Notes: generated by a model from the letters alone, not told the origin. Shown: positions 8,070 to 17,157, counted from the first letter of the stretch. The stretch is 64,000 nt of DNA from Reyranella sp. CPCC 100927 (GCF_007859315.1 NZ_VOHA01000001.1:1240001-1304000), one strand, 5' to 3'. Program-made: numbers and translations.

Positions 8070-9170
8070 GTGCTGCTCGAGACGCTTCTCCCTCTGGGCA
8101 AAGTGGATCCTGGCCTGCGTGCGCCCGAGATACCGCTGGACCTGCAAACCGTCGGCGCCGATGCCAGTCTGCTGGAGGACCTGGGATACGAGGGCCTGGT
8201 CGTCGAAGAAACCAAGGACGATCCCTTTGTCATCATGGCGTTGGCGGCGCAGGCGACACGTCGGTTGAAACTCGGCACCTCGGTCGCCATCGCCTTTCCG
8301 CGGAGCCCGACGATCACGGCCCTCAGCGCCTGGACCATTCAGAAGCTGTCCGGCGGACGCTTTACCCTGGGCCTGGGCACACAGGTGAAGGCTCATATCG
8401 AGCGCCGGTATGGCATGGCGTGGTCGCCGGCCGGGCCATGGATGCGGGAATATATACGCGCCGTGCGCGCGGTCTGGGACTGCTGGCAGAACGGCACGCC
8501 GCTGGACGTGGCCGGTCCACACTACACCATCAACCTGATGGTGCCGCTCTTCAATCCCGGCCCCATCGCGCATCCGGCGATTCCCATTCATCTGGCGGCG
8601 GTGAATGCCGTCATGTGCCAGGTGGCGGGCGAAGTCGGTGACGGTATCCGGCCCCATCCCGTGTGCACGCCGTCCTACATTGAGCAGGTGATGCTGCCGG
8701 CGGTGCGCGCCGGGGCTGCCAAGGCCAATCGTGCGTTGGATGATTTCCAGGTCTGCATGAAGCCGCTGGTGGCCGCTGCCGCCACCGAGGCGGAGCTTGT
8801 GCCCAAGATCCGCGACACCCGGGCCCGCATTGCGTTCTATGCCTCGACGCCGCAATACCGCGCCGCGTTCGATCATCTTGGTCTTGGCGATCTGGCGGAT
8901 CGGCTGAAATTGCTGTCGCGCGCCCAGCGCTGGGAGGAAATGCCGCAACACATCACGGACGATATTCTCGAGCAGTTCGTGACGATCGCCACCTACGACA
9001 AGGTCGCCCGCAAGCTCTGCGATCGCTATGGCCATGTCGTGACGCACTGCGAGTTCTCAATCGCCGTCAAGACCGACGCCGATCGCGACATGCTGCGCGC
9101 GTTGGCCAAGGAGATTCAGTCGGAAGGGCTGGAGAGGGCCCGGCGCACGATCCTTGGCATGGCCGCCTAG
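8070..9170 (+). CDS. LLM-class flavin-dependent oxidoreductase (TIGR03617-like)
   Basis: A 366-residue TIM-barrel protein of the bacterial luciferase-like superfamily. Features include VEETKDDPFVIMALAAQATRR early on, LKLGTSVAIAFPRSP, then KLSGGRFTLGLGTQVKAH. The last is the standard SxGRfxLGlG phosphate-binding turn with the unusual QVKAHIERRYG, typical of the TIGR03617 F420-dependent group. The cofactor (FMN or F420) cannot be settled from sequence. GTG 8070 is the start, preceded by aacggag. A family B repeat follows the stop. Confidence 0.8.
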   Translation: MLLETLLPLGKVDPGLRAPEIPLDLQTVGADASLLEDLGYEGLVVEETKDDPFVIMALAAQATRRLKLGTSVAIAFPRSPTITALSAWTIQKLSGGRFTLGLGTQVKAHIERRYGMAWSPAGPWMREYIRAVRAVWDCWQNGTPLDVAGPHYTINLMVPLFNPGPIAHPAIPIHLAAVNAVMCQVAGEVGDGIRPHPVCTPSYIEQVMLPAVRAGAAKANRALDDFQVCMKPLVAAAATEAELVPKIRDTRARIAFYASTPQYRAAFDHLGLGDLADRLKLLSRAQRWEEMPQHITDDILEQFVTIATYDKVARKLCDRYGHVVTHCEFSIAVKTDADRDMLRALAKEIQSEGLERARRTILGMAA

Positions 9171-9200
9171 GACCCGGAATCACGCGTCAGTGATCCAGCT

Positions 9201-9286
9201 GTCATCCCGAACGCAGCGAGGGATCTTCTGTATGTGACGCACGGGTGCGCCTGCATCGAAAGATCCCTCGCTACGCTCGGGATGAC
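9201..9286. repeat. Palindromic intergenic repeat, family B
   Basis: Same doublet as at 6306-6391, in inverse orientation at its centre (gtgacgcacgggtgcgcctgc). It lies between the convergent luciferase-like gene and the nucleosidase-like gene. Confidence 0.85.
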
Positions 9287-9315
9287 AGCGCGATCCCATT
9301 CGAGCGAAACGCGCT

Positions 9316-10086
9316 CTAGACGACCGCCGCTGCCCGGCGGGTCACGGCGGCGGCCAGCTGCGCCGCCACCGGCAGGAAGGTGCGGAAGTCGAGGTGGCTG
9401 GAAGCGCCGGCAAGATCGCTCAGGCACCGCACGTTGATGAAGGGAACATCGCCGAGACGATGGCAGACCTGGGCCACGGCGCCGCCTTCCATCTCGACAG
9501 CGGCGGCGTCGAATGTGGTGTGCAGGCGCACGCGCGTGGTCTCGCAGTTCAGGAAGGTGTCGCCCGACAGGATCGTGCCCAGGGCCACGCGCGGCGAGCG
9601 CCCGATATCGCCGGTCACGGCAGCCGGCAGCGGCGGCAACCGCATGTCGCTGACCGCAGCGGCGAGGGCAGCGGCCAGGTGTTGTGGCAGTTCGTAGCCT
9701 GGCGTGCGGTCCAGGCCAGGCCGCACCGGCACGCCAGGCTGCGAAGTGTGGATCGTGCCGGCAATCAGCATGCCGTAGTCATGCTGCAGGTTCCGCGTCG
9801 CGATCACGACGTCACCGACACCGTAGCTGGGGTCGAGCCCACCCGCGACGCCGCAGAACAGCAGGGCGCGGCACTCGAAGCGGGTCAGCAGCAGGGTGGC
9901 TGCGATGGCTGCGTTCACCTTGCCGATACCGCATTCGACGAACACGGCCGGCCGCGAGGCGATAACGCCGTGCGTGAAGCGTAGCGCGCCAATGCATTGC
10001 GTCTCGCCGGCGGCTTCGTCGAGGTGTGCGAACTCCTCGGGGATGGCCGACAGGATGCCCAGCGGGCCGACCGTGGTGCGTGTCAT
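9316..10086 (-). CDS. 5'-methylthioadenosine/S-adenosylhomocysteine nucleosidase-like protein
   Basis: A 256-residue member of the PNP/UDP phosphorylase superfamily. The N-terminus ILSAIPEEF matches the MTAN start with its catalytic Glu. It is followed by CGIGKVNAAIAAT, FCGVAGGLD, the substrate-clamping VEMEGGAVAQVC and the catalytic Asp in RCLSDLAG. It would cleave MTA or SAH to adenine plus thioribose compounds. ATG 10086 (MTRTTVGPLGIL) is preferred over the longer frame because it aligns with the family start. The 46-base gap to the gene upstream suggests one transcript. Confidence 0.8.
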   Translation of the reverse strand: MTRTTVGPLGILSAIPEEFAHLDEAAGETQCIGALRFTHGVIASRPAVFVECGIGKVNAAIAATLLLTRFECRALLFCGVAGGLDPSYGVGDVVIATRNLQHDYGMLIAGTIHTSQPGVPVRPGLDRTPGYELPQHLAAALAAAVSDMRLPPLPAAVTGDIGRSPRVALGTILSGDTFLNCETTRVRLHTTFDAAAVEMEGGAVAQVCHRLGDVPFINVRCLSDLAGASSHLDFRTFLPVAAQLAAAVTRRAAAVV

Positions 10087-10132
10087 GGCGTGTTGTACCG
10101 CATCGCGGATGGGGCACGCAGCGAGACGGATG

Positions 10133-10744
10133 TCATGACGATGGCGGCATGTGGAGCGGGGGCCCGGCCGGTGGCGGCGCGGTATCCGACAGCGGCCCGA
10201 GATGTCCTTTGATGGCGCGCCAGCGATCGCCCGTGACGACGTAACCGTCACGCTGTGCGACCAAGGTGGTCATTCTGGACAGCCATAGAGCGACCCGCTC
10301 CAGGTCGGCCACATCGCTCACAGGGCCCTCCATTGCGGTCGCCGACGACGGTTCCGCGACAGCCACAAGTGTATCGGGCCAGTCGGCGGCTTCGCCCAGA
10401 TGCAAGGCGAAGCAGGGCGTGGTTTCCCTGGGAAGAAGATCGGTCCGAACGGTGATCGTGCCGCGGATGGCGATCGAACGTCGGCGCCGGCGAAAAATCA
10501 GCGTCGTGACCCCGATGTGCGCCGTACGACCGGCAGTGTCGATTTCGACGAACGGGCGTCTCGGACAGCAGAGCCAGGCCGCCGCGATCCAGATCGCAAC
10601 CAGCGCCGCCACGCCCCAGGCGCTGACGTAAGGCGGCGCGAAGAACGGCGTGCCGAGGGCGAGCGCGACGAAGACCGCGCAGAAGAGCAGGCTGTCGCCG
10701 CCACGGTGGGGAAGGTCGATCCGAGGATATGGCGGTCGCGCCAT
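10133..10744 (-). CDS. Hypothetical membrane protein with two transmembrane helices
   Basis: 203 residues. A hydrophobic pair of helices occupies about 18-59 (SLLFCAVFVALALG and WGVAALVAIWIAAAWL). A soluble, beta-rich domain follows, with a basic patch (FRRRRRSIAIRG) and a Pro-rich C-terminus. The topology recalls small bacterial PH-like membrane proteins, but no motif makes that certain. It lies just upstream of the nucleosidase-like gene and is probably cotranscribed with it. Confidence 0.65.
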   Translation of the reverse strand: MARPPYPRIDLPHRGGDSLLFCAVFVALALGTPFFAPPYVSAWGVAALVAIWIAAAWLCCPRRPFVEIDTAGRTAHIGVTTLIFRRRRRSIAIRGTITVRTDLLPRETTPCFALHLGEAADWPDTLVAVAEPSSATAMEGPVSDVADLERVALWLSRMTTLVAQRDGYVVTGDRWRAIKGHLGPLSDTAPPPAGPPLHMPPSS

Positions 10745-10859
10745 CGCCTGTGAAGGCTATCACACACCGGGCAGCAGACCCTATCGGTGAGTGGGGTGGC
10801 GAAGCGGGCCGTCTGGGCTATAACGGCCGCGCTTTTGGCCCCTATCGAAAGACCACCGC

Positions 10860-11696
10860 GTGTCCGAGTCATCGTCTTCCGCACCGCCGTCGTCGCTTGT
10901 TCTGCCGGCACCAGATACCTTGCTGGCGCCGCTGTGTGACCTGGCGCGCGATGCCGGTGTGGCGATCATGGAGATCTATGCCCGCGCCGATCAGGGACAG
11001 CGCGCCAAGCCCGATCAGTCACCGGTGACCGACGCCGATCATGCCGCCGAGGCGGTGATTCTGGCCGGGCTGAGCCGCCTGACGCCTGACGTGCCCGTGG
11101 TGGCCGAGGAGGAGGTCGCCGCTGGCCGCGTGCCGGTCGTCGACGGGCGGCCGTTCTGGCTCGTCGATCCGCTCGATGGCACCAAGGAGTTCCTGCGGCG
11201 CAACGGCGAGTTCACGGTGAACATCGCCCTGGTCGAGCGTGGTCGGCTGGTTCTGGGCGTGGTGCTCGCGCCGACCATCAACCGGCTGTGGCGCGGCATC
11301 GCGCCGGGAACCGCGCGCGAGGGTTTGGCCGAGGAGGTCACGGTCGATGGCGTGGCGCGGCGCATCCGCGTGCGGGACGTGCCGGCGGCCGGGGTCACGG
11401 TCTACACCAGTCGTACGCACGGCAAGTACAGCGACCTCGACATCTGGCTCGAGCGCGAGGGCATCACGGCCGCCGAACGCAAGATCGCGGGCTCGTCGCT
11501 GAAGTTCTGCCTGATCGCGGCCGGCGAGGCCGACCTCTACCCGCGCTTCGCGCCGACCAACGAATGGGATACCGCGGCCGGCCAGGCCGTGCTCGAGGCC
11601 GCCGGCGGCAGCGTGCGGCGTGAGGACGGCACGCCGCTGACCTACGGCAAGCAGGGGTTCAAGAACCCGTGGTTCATCGCCCGCGGCGGGATGTGA
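10860..11696 (+). CDS. cysQ: 3'(2'),5'-bisphosphate nucleotidase CysQ
   Basis: A 278-residue inositol-monophosphatase-fold enzyme. SPVTDAD (54-60), VVAEEE (81-85), DPLDGTKEF (103-111) and the C-terminal EWDTAAGQAVLEAAGG are the metal and substrate motifs of CysQ, which hydrolyses PAP (and PAPS) released by sulfotransferases. GTG start. Its stop overlaps the next gene in TGATG (11694-11698), so both are cotranscribed. PAP is a product of PAPS use, so CysQ is relevant to the APS-kinase domain encoded at 28846-30738. Confidence 0.92.
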   Translation: MSESSSSAPPSSLVLPAPDTLLAPLCDLARDAGVAIMEIYARADQGQRAKPDQSPVTDADHAAEAVILAGLSRLTPDVPVVAEEEVAAGRVPVVDGRPFWLVDPLDGTKEFLRRNGEFTVNIALVERGRLVLGVVLAPTINRLWRGIAPGTAREGLAEEVTVDGVARRIRVRDVPAAGVTVYTSRTHGKYSDLDIWLEREGITAAERKIAGSSLKFCLIAAGEADLYPRFAPTNEWDTAAGQAVLEAAGGSVRREDGTPLTYGKQGFKNPWFIARGGM

Positions 11697-12667
11697 TGGG
11701 ATTAAGGCTCGACATCGTCGCGCCGACGGACGACGCCATCGCGCGGGCCGCCGACCTGATCCGAACCGGTGCGCTGGTCGCGCTCCCCACCGAGACCGTC
11801 TATGGGCTGGGGGGCGACGCCACCAACGACCGGGCCGTGGCCGGTATTTTCCAGGCCAAGGGCCGGCCACAGTTCAATCCGCTGATTGCGCACGTTCCCG
11901 ATGCGGCGGCGGCCGCGCAGCACGTCGTCTGGACTGATGTCGCCGAGGTGTTGGCGCAGCGCTTCTGGCCGGGGCCATTGACTCTCGTCCTGTCGCGTCG
12001 CGCCGACTGCGCGGTATCGCTGCTGTGCAGTGCCGGCCTCGATACGCTGGCCGTACGCTCACCGTCGCATCCGGTGGCGCAGGCGCTGCTGCGCGCGGTC
12101 GGCCGACCTGTCGCGGCGCCCAGCGCCAATCGCTCCGGCATGGTGAGTCCGACCCAGGCTGCGCATGTCGTGCAGTCCCTGGGTGCCGGCGTCGCCCTGG
12201 TGCTCGATGGCGGGCGGTGCCCGGTCGGTGTCGAGTCGACCGTGATCGATCTCACGGCGGCGCAGCCCACCCTGCTGCGGCCCGGTGGCGCGACACGCGA
12301 AGCGATCGAGGCGGTGATCGGTCCCCTCGCGCGGGCGCCCGCTGTCGGTACGCCCGGCGCCTTGCATGCGCCTGGCCAGTTGGAGAGCCACTATGCGCCG
12401 GCGCTTCCGGTGCGGCTCGATGCCCTGTCGGTCGCGGACGACGAAGCCCTTCTGGCGTTTGGCCCTGATGTACCGGGTGGCGCGGCGCTGACCCTGAATC
12501 TCAGCCCTGCCGGCGACATGGGCGAGGCGGCCGCCAATCTGTTCGCCATGCTGCGCACACTCGACCGGCCGGATCTGCGGGGCATCGCCGTGGCGCCGAT
12601 CCCCGACCATGGTCTGGGCCTGGCGATCAACGACCGCCTGCGCCGCGCCGCCGCGCCGAGGCCTTAG
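11696..12667 (+). CDS. L-threonylcarbamoyladenylate synthase (Sua5 type)
   Basis: A 323-residue protein. The N-terminal YrdC domain (about 1-200) has LPTETVYGLGGDA, KGRPQFNPLIAHV and PSANRSG, the ATP/threonine site. A C-terminal Sua5 domain (about 230-323) makes it the long form. It makes threonylcarbamoyl-AMP for t6A37 of ANN-decoding tRNAs. The start codon overlaps the cysQ stop, giving translational coupling. Confidence 0.92.
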   Translation: MGLRLDIVAPTDDAIARAADLIRTGALVALPTETVYGLGGDATNDRAVAGIFQAKGRPQFNPLIAHVPDAAAAAQHVVWTDVAEVLAQRFWPGPLTLVLSRRADCAVSLLCSAGLDTLAVRSPSHPVAQALLRAVGRPVAAPSANRSGMVSPTQAAHVVQSLGAGVALVLDGGRCPVGVESTVIDLTAAQPTLLRPGGATREAIEAVIGPLARAPAVGTPGALHAPGQLESHYAPALPVRLDALSVADDEALLAFGPDVPGGAALTLNLSPAGDMGEAAANLFAMLRTLDRPDLRGIAVAPIPDHGLGLAINDRLRRAAAPRP

Positions 12668-12670
12668 TCG

Positions 12671-13276
12671 TCAAGGCGAGAGCCACGGTTGTCGCGCCCA
12701 GGCGATCGCCTGTTCCAGCCTGTCGTTGCCCCAGAAGAGCTCGGTGCCGAGCCGGAAGCTGGGCGCGCCGAAGATGCCGTGTGCGATCGCGGCGTCGACA
12801 TCGGCGACCAGCCCACGCTTGTTCTCATCGGTCAACGCCGTGGCGAGCAGCGCGTCGGCGTCGAGACCCTGGGCGGCCACGATGGCACCGATCACCGTGG
12901 CATCCGAGATCTCGCGGTCGTCGACGAAATTGGCCCGGTAGATCGCGCGCGACAGAGCCGGGCGGACGTCAGGCGGTGCGACGCGGGCCAGACGGGCGCC
13001 CAGCAGGCCGTTGCGCGGGTAGCTTGAGGGCCATCGCAGCGGCAGGCCGTAACTGGCGCACAGGCGCTCGGCATCGCGGCGGCGATAGGCGCGCTGGGCC
13101 GGCGGTGCGTTCTGGTACGGCGACGGGTTGTCGGGCCGCAGCCGCAGGATGGGGCCGAGGATGAATGGCCGCCAGTGCACGGCGAGGCCGCCCGCGGCGG
13201 CAAGGCCGTCGATCCGCTCCGCCGCCATCCAGGAATAGGGGCTGGCAAAGTCGTACCAGAATTCCATCGCCTGCAT
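12671..13276 (-). CDS. 2-hydroxychromene-2-carboxylate isomerase family protein (DsbA fold), first copy
   Basis: A 201-residue thioredoxin-fold protein beginning EFWYDFASPYSWMAAERI. The Cys-x-x-Cys of DsbA is replaced by Ser-Pro-Tyr-Ser, the glutathione-activating Ser of HCCA isomerases in naphthalene catabolism. The C-terminal phrase GIFGAPSFRLGTELFWGNDRLE is the standard cis-Pro and DRL region. Physiological substrate unknown. ATG 13276 or 13267. It converges on the Sua5-type gene with three bases between the stops. A second, different copy is at 48474-49106. Confidence 0.85.
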   Translation of the reverse strand: MQAMEFWYDFASPYSWMAAERIDGLAAAGGLAVHWRPFILGPILRLRPDNPSPYQNAPPAQRAYRRRDAERLCASYGLPLRWPSSYPRNGLLGARLARVAPPDVRPALSRAIYRANFVDDREISDATVIGAIVAAQGLDADALLATALTDENKRGLVADVDAAIAHGIFGAPSFRLGTELFWGNDRLEQAIAWARQPWLSP

Positions 13277-13410
13277 GGACAATCCCACCCGGTTGAAGTT
13301 TGCATGGCGAGCGCAGGGCCAGCCCGGCGCTGGACGCATTCCGCACATCCACGGGGGTTATTCCGCGCCCGCCCGTCTGCGGCTAGACTCCGGCCAACCG
13401 GAGGAACCCG

Positions 13411-14907
13411 ATGCCCGACACACTCGTCACCACGCCATCATCCGCCTTTCTTGGCAAGCTGCGAGCGATCGTCGGCGACAAGGGCATGGTCGAGGACGCG
13501 CAGGCCCGCGCCTTCCACCAGACCGACTGGCGCGGCCTCACCATGGGGCAGGCCGCGGCGGTGGTGAAGCCGGCGACAGTCGAGGAAGTGTCGGCCATCC
13601 TGGCGCTGTGCAGTGAGCATGGCGTCAAGATCGTACCGCAGGGTGGCCTCACCGGCCTGGTGGGCGCCAGCATTCCGGTGCGCGGCGGTGATGAAATCGT
13701 GGTGTCGCTGGCCCGGATGAACCGCATCCTCGACGTTAATGCCACCGCCTACACCATGACGGTCGAAGCCGGTGTCGTGCTGCAGACCATCCAGGAAACG
13801 GCAACGGCGCATGACCGCTACTTTCCGATCAGCCTGGGCGCGCAGGGCTCGTGCATGATCGGTGGTAACCTGTCGACCAATGCCGGCGGCGCCACGGTGC
13901 TGCACTACGGCAATACCCGCAGCATGGTTTTGGGGCTTGAGGTCGTGCTGCCCGACGGGCGCATCTGGAACGGCCTGCGGGCGCTGAAGAAGGACAACAC
14001 CGGCTACGACCTGAAGAACCTGTTTGTCGGTGCCGAAGGCACGCTGGGCGTCATCACCAAGGCCGTGCTGAAGATCTTCCCCAAACCCAAGGATGTGGCG
14101 ACGGCTTGGCTCGCCGTACCCGAACCAAAGGCGGCGCTCGAGGTTCTGGCCGGCGCGCGCATCGCCGCCGACGACAACGTCACCTCGTGCGAACTGGTCC
14201 ACGAGCTGGGGTTGGACGGCATCATCGAGCATATCCCCGGCACGCAGCGGCCCTTGCAGGGGCGCCACACGTGGCAGGTGCTGATGGAATGGTCCTCGAC
14301 CCGGCCGATTCCCGAGGATGGCGAGAGCGGCATGCGGCCGCGCATGGAGACCTACCTTGCGGAGTGCATGGAAAAAGGCCTGGTCGAGGATGCGGTGATT
14401 GCCCAGAACGAGGCGCAGGCGCGGGCCTTCTGGCACATCCGCGAGAGCCACGCCGAGGCCGGACGGCATGCTGGTCCTGCGGTGTCGTTCGACATTTCCG
14501 TGGCGGTCGAGAAGATCCCGTCCTTCATCGAGGCGTGCAATGCCGCCGCCGTGCACGCAGCGCCTGGGGTGCGGCCCCGTCCCATGGGCCACATGGGCGA
14601 CGGCAACCTGCACTACAATTTCTCAGCGCCGGTCGACGTCAAGGACCGCGCTCAGTTCGCGCCCACGGTAAAGATCCTCGATCGCGTCGTGCACGACATG
14701 GTGGCCAAATTCGACGGCTCGATCTCGGCCGAACACGGCATCGGCTCGGCCAAGCTGCTGGAACTGGAGCACTACCGTTCGCAGACCGAACTCGACGTGA
14801 TGCGCGCGATCAAGAAGGCACTTGATCCCCAGGGCATCATGAACCCCGGCAAGGTCATCCGCGTCGACCCTGCCGAGTCCGCGCAGGAAGGTTCGCTGAT
14901 GCGTTGA
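13411..14907 (+). CDS. FAD-linked D-2-hydroxyacid dehydrogenase (GlcD/D-lactate dehydrogenase type), first of a tandem pair
   Basis: A 498-residue protein of the VAO/PCMH flavoprotein family. The FAD domain carries PQGGLTGLVGASIP, LGAQGSCMIGGNLSTNAGG and KDNTGYDLKNLF. The C-terminal oxidase domain has HMGDGNLHYNF, SAEHGIGSAKL and the ending DPQGIMNPGKVI. Family members oxidise D-lactate, glycolate or D-2-hydroxyglutarate and pass electrons to quinone or ETF. A strong ribosome site (ggaggaacccg) precedes ATG 13411. It is closely similar throughout to the next gene. A family A palindromic element separates the two. Confidence 0.9.
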   Translation: MPDTLVTTPSSAFLGKLRAIVGDKGMVEDAQARAFHQTDWRGLTMGQAAAVVKPATVEEVSAILALCSEHGVKIVPQGGLTGLVGASIPVRGGDEIVVSLARMNRILDVNATAYTMTVEAGVVLQTIQETATAHDRYFPISLGAQGSCMIGGNLSTNAGGATVLHYGNTRSMVLGLEVVLPDGRIWNGLRALKKDNTGYDLKNLFVGAEGTLGVITKAVLKIFPKPKDVATAWLAVPEPKAALEVLAGARIAADDNVTSCELVHELGLDGIIEHIPGTQRPLQGRHTWQVLMEWSSTRPIPEDGESGMRPRMETYLAECMEKGLVEDAVIAQNEAQARAFWHIRESHAEAGRHAGPAVSFDISVAVEKIPSFIEACNAAAVHAAPGVRPRPMGHMGDGNLHYNFSAPVDVKDRAQFAPTVKILDRVVHDMVAKFDGSISAEHGIGSAKLLELEHYRSQTELDVMRAIKKALDPQGIMNPGKVIRVDPAESAQEGSLMR

Positions 14908-15056
14908 GTCCCTCTCCCGCGAGCGGGAGAGGGAGGGGCCCATGGTGCGCAGCGCCATGGGAGGGTGAGGGACCGCACACGGAATGCCGAGTCCTAAGGC
15001 CCTCACCCGCCGGGCGCTGCGCGCCCGTCGACCTCTCCCGCGAGCGGGAGAGGTAA
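14908..15056. repeat. Palindromic element, family A, without an internal gene
   Basis: Two family A units in inverted orientation. The left unit (about 14909-14971) has the hairpins ccctctcccgc-gagcgggagaggg and ccatggtgcgc-agcgccatgg. A 27-base spacer follows. The right unit (about 14999-15055) has cctcacccgccgggcgctgcgcgcccg and acctctcccgcgagcgggagaggt. The arrangement equals the two units flanking the DUF559 gene at 1023-1415, with that gene missing. It starts directly after the stop of the upstream gene. Confidence 0.8.
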
Positions 15057-15135
15057 GACAATCGAGACAAGACCGCGCTCCCGCCACCGGGAGTGCCTCG
15101 CTAAGGTACGGGCCAGTGTTGGAAACCTGCCCGCG

Positions 15136-16596
15136 ATGCCCGATACCTACACGACGATTCCGAGTGCCGTACCCGATGCCGTGCTGAACGCGATCCATCG
15201 CGTCGTCGGCGACAAAGGTTTCGTCGTCGACACGCATGAGATGGAACAGCACGTCGTCGAGTGGCGCGACAACTATCGCGGCCGGGCGGCTGCCGTGGTG
15301 CGGCCGGCGTCCACGGAAGAGGTGGCGGCCGTCGTCCGGATCTGTGCCGAAGCCGGTGTGCCGATCGTGCCGCAAGGCGGCATGACCGGGCTCGTGGGGG
15401 CCGGCATCCCGCACGAGCATGGCGGCGAGATCGTGCTGTCACTGCGCCGTATGAACCGCATCCTGGAGATCAACCCCACCGCCTACACCATGACGGTCGA
15501 GGCTGGCGTGGTGTTGAAGACGATCCAGGACGAGGCAGCGACGCACGACCGGCTGTTTCCGTTGAGCCTGGCCGCCGAGGGCTCGTGTACGATCGGCGGC
15601 AACCTGTCGACCAATGCCGGTGGCGTGCAGGTGCTGCACTACGGCAATGCCCGCAGCCTGGTGCTGGGGGTGGAAGCCGTGCTGCCCGACGGGCGGGTCT
15701 GGAATGGCCTGCGCTCCCTGAAGAAGGACAATACCGGCTACGACCTCAAGCATCTGTTCATGGGTGCCGAGGGCACGCTGGGTATCATCACCAAGGCGGT
15801 GCTGAAGCTGTTTCCACGTCCCAAGGATGTCGCCACGGCATGGCTCGCCGTGCGCAATCCGGCAGCCGCCGTCGAGCTGTTGTCGCGTGCGCACGCCGCC
15901 AGCGAGGACAACGTCACCTCCTGCGAGCTGATGGGGCGCCTGGGCATCGATCTGGTGCTCAAGCACATCCCCGGTCTCACGGATCCGCTGGTCGAGCGTC
16001 ACGACTGGTACGTCCTGCTCGAATGGTCCTCGACACGTCCGGCGCCCGTGCACGGCGGCGGCATGCTGGCCAAGATGGAGGCCTTCCTCGGCGATGCCAT
16101 GGAGGCCGGCCTGGTGTTCGATGCCGTGCTGGCCCAGTCGCAGGCGCAGGCCCAGACGTTCTGGAAAATCCGCGAAAGCCACTCCGAGGCACAGAAGCTG
16201 GAGGGGCCATCGATCAAGCACGATATCTCGGTGCCGGTGGACCGGATTCCCGAGTTCGTCGACAAGGGCGTCGCCGCCATGAAGGCCGTCATGCCCGACC
16301 TGCGGCCGGTACCGTTCGGCCATGTCGGCGATGGCAATCTCCACTTTAACGCCCAGGCGCCGGTGGGGATGGACAAGCCGGCCTTCTTCGCTCACCTGGG
16401 CGATATCAATCATGCCGTGCATGATCTTGTGCGCGAATTCGGTGGTTCGATCTCGGCCGAACACGGCATCGGTCGCTTCAAGCTCGAGGAGCTGGAGCGT
16501 TATCGCGGCTCGGTCGAGCTGGACGCCATGCGCGCCATCAAGCGTGCCCTGGATCCGAAGAACATCATGAACCCCGGCAAGGTTCTACGGGTTTGA
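15136..16596 (+). CDS. FAD-linked D-2-hydroxyacid dehydrogenase (GlcD type), second of a tandem pair
   Basis: A 486-residue paralogue of the upstream gene with the same motifs in the same order: PQGGMTGLVGAGIP, AAEGSCTIGGNLSTNAGG, KDNTGYDLKHLF, HVGDGNLHFNAQ, SAEHGIGRFKLEEL and DPKNIMNPGKVLRV. The N-terminal 55 residues diverge most, and the acidic residues after GAGIP differ (HEHGGE versus VRGGDE). This suggests related but not identical substrates. The pair looks like a tandem duplication. Confidence 0.9.
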   Translation: MPDTYTTIPSAVPDAVLNAIHRVVGDKGFVVDTHEMEQHVVEWRDNYRGRAAAVVRPASTEEVAAVVRICAEAGVPIVPQGGMTGLVGAGIPHEHGGEIVLSLRRMNRILEINPTAYTMTVEAGVVLKTIQDEAATHDRLFPLSLAAEGSCTIGGNLSTNAGGVQVLHYGNARSLVLGVEAVLPDGRVWNGLRSLKKDNTGYDLKHLFMGAEGTLGIITKAVLKLFPRPKDVATAWLAVRNPAAAVELLSRAHAASEDNVTSCELMGRLGIDLVLKHIPGLTDPLVERHDWYVLLEWSSTRPAPVHGGGMLAKMEAFLGDAMEAGLVFDAVLAQSQAQAQTFWKIRESHSEAQKLEGPSIKHDISVPVDRIPEFVDKGVAAMKAVMPDLRPVPFGHVGDGNLHFNAQAPVGMDKPAFFAHLGDINHAVHDLVREFGGSISAEHGIGRFKLEELERYRGSVELDAMRAIKRALDPKNIMNPGKVLRV

Positions 16597-16685
16597 TCTA
16601 AATCCTTGATTCAAAATAGATTTATGCCGATGACTGCACTTGAGTGGCGGATACATGCAGGTCCGGCGGCGGCCTGCGTGGCGGC

Positions 16686-16714
16686 TTGACGGCGGGCGGC
16701 CCTGCCCGTAAAAG
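16686..16714 (+). promoter_or_regulatory. Sigma-70-like promoter of rpmB
   Basis: A -35 box ttgacg (16686-16691) and a -10 box taaaag (16709-16714) are separated by 17 bases, about 80 bases upstream of the rpmB start. This is inferred from consensus only. Confidence 0.5.
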
Positions 16715-16795
16715 AGCGCCGCATTCCGGCCCGCGTGGGCCGGATACTGTTTTTAGGGCGCGGCTTGGCCCGCGCGACCGATCGAGGACTGGACC

Positions 16796-17098
16796 ATGAC
16801 ACGTCGTTGCGAGCTCTCCGGCAAGACGGTGCAGGTTGGCAACAACGTCAGCCATGCCAACAACAAGACCAAGCGCCGTTTCCTGCCCAACCTGCAGGTC
16901 ACGTCGGTGCTGTCGGATGCGCTGGGCCTGCCGGTCCGCCTGCGGCTCACGCCGCGCGCCATCCGCACCATCGAGCACAACGGCGGCATCGACGCCTACC
17001 TGCTCGACACCAATGACAGCAAGCTGTCGCCGGAAATGAAGACGCTGAAGAAGCGGGTGCGGATCGCCAAGACCAAGCGCGAGAAGGCCGCGGCCTGA
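16796..17098 (+). CDS. rpmB: 50S ribosomal protein L28
   Basis: A 100-residue basic protein beginning MTRRCELSGKTVQVGNNVSHANNK, the signature of alphaproteobacterial L28. RTIEHNGGIDAYLL and the Lys/Arg-rich end complete the family pattern. Length is normal. It stands alone with its own promoter and a strong terminator immediately downstream. A gagga ribosome site precedes ATG 16796. Confidence 0.98.
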   Translation: MTRRCELSGKTVQVGNNVSHANNKTKRRFLPNLQVTSVLSDALGLPVRLRLTPRAIRTIEHNGGIDAYLLDTNDSKLSPEMKTLKKRVRIAKTKREKAAA

Positions 17099-17118
17099 CA
17101 CAGCTTTTCTCGGCTACC

Positions 17119-17157
17119 GAAGAAGGGCCCGCGCCATGCGCGGGCCCTTCTTCTTTG
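17119..17157 (+). terminator. Rho-independent terminator of rpmB
   Basis: Perfect 16-base arms (17119-17134 and 17138-17153) around the loop cat. The stem is gaagaagggcccgcgc. It is followed by a short T-run, and starts 20 bases after the rpmB stop. Confidence 0.9.
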
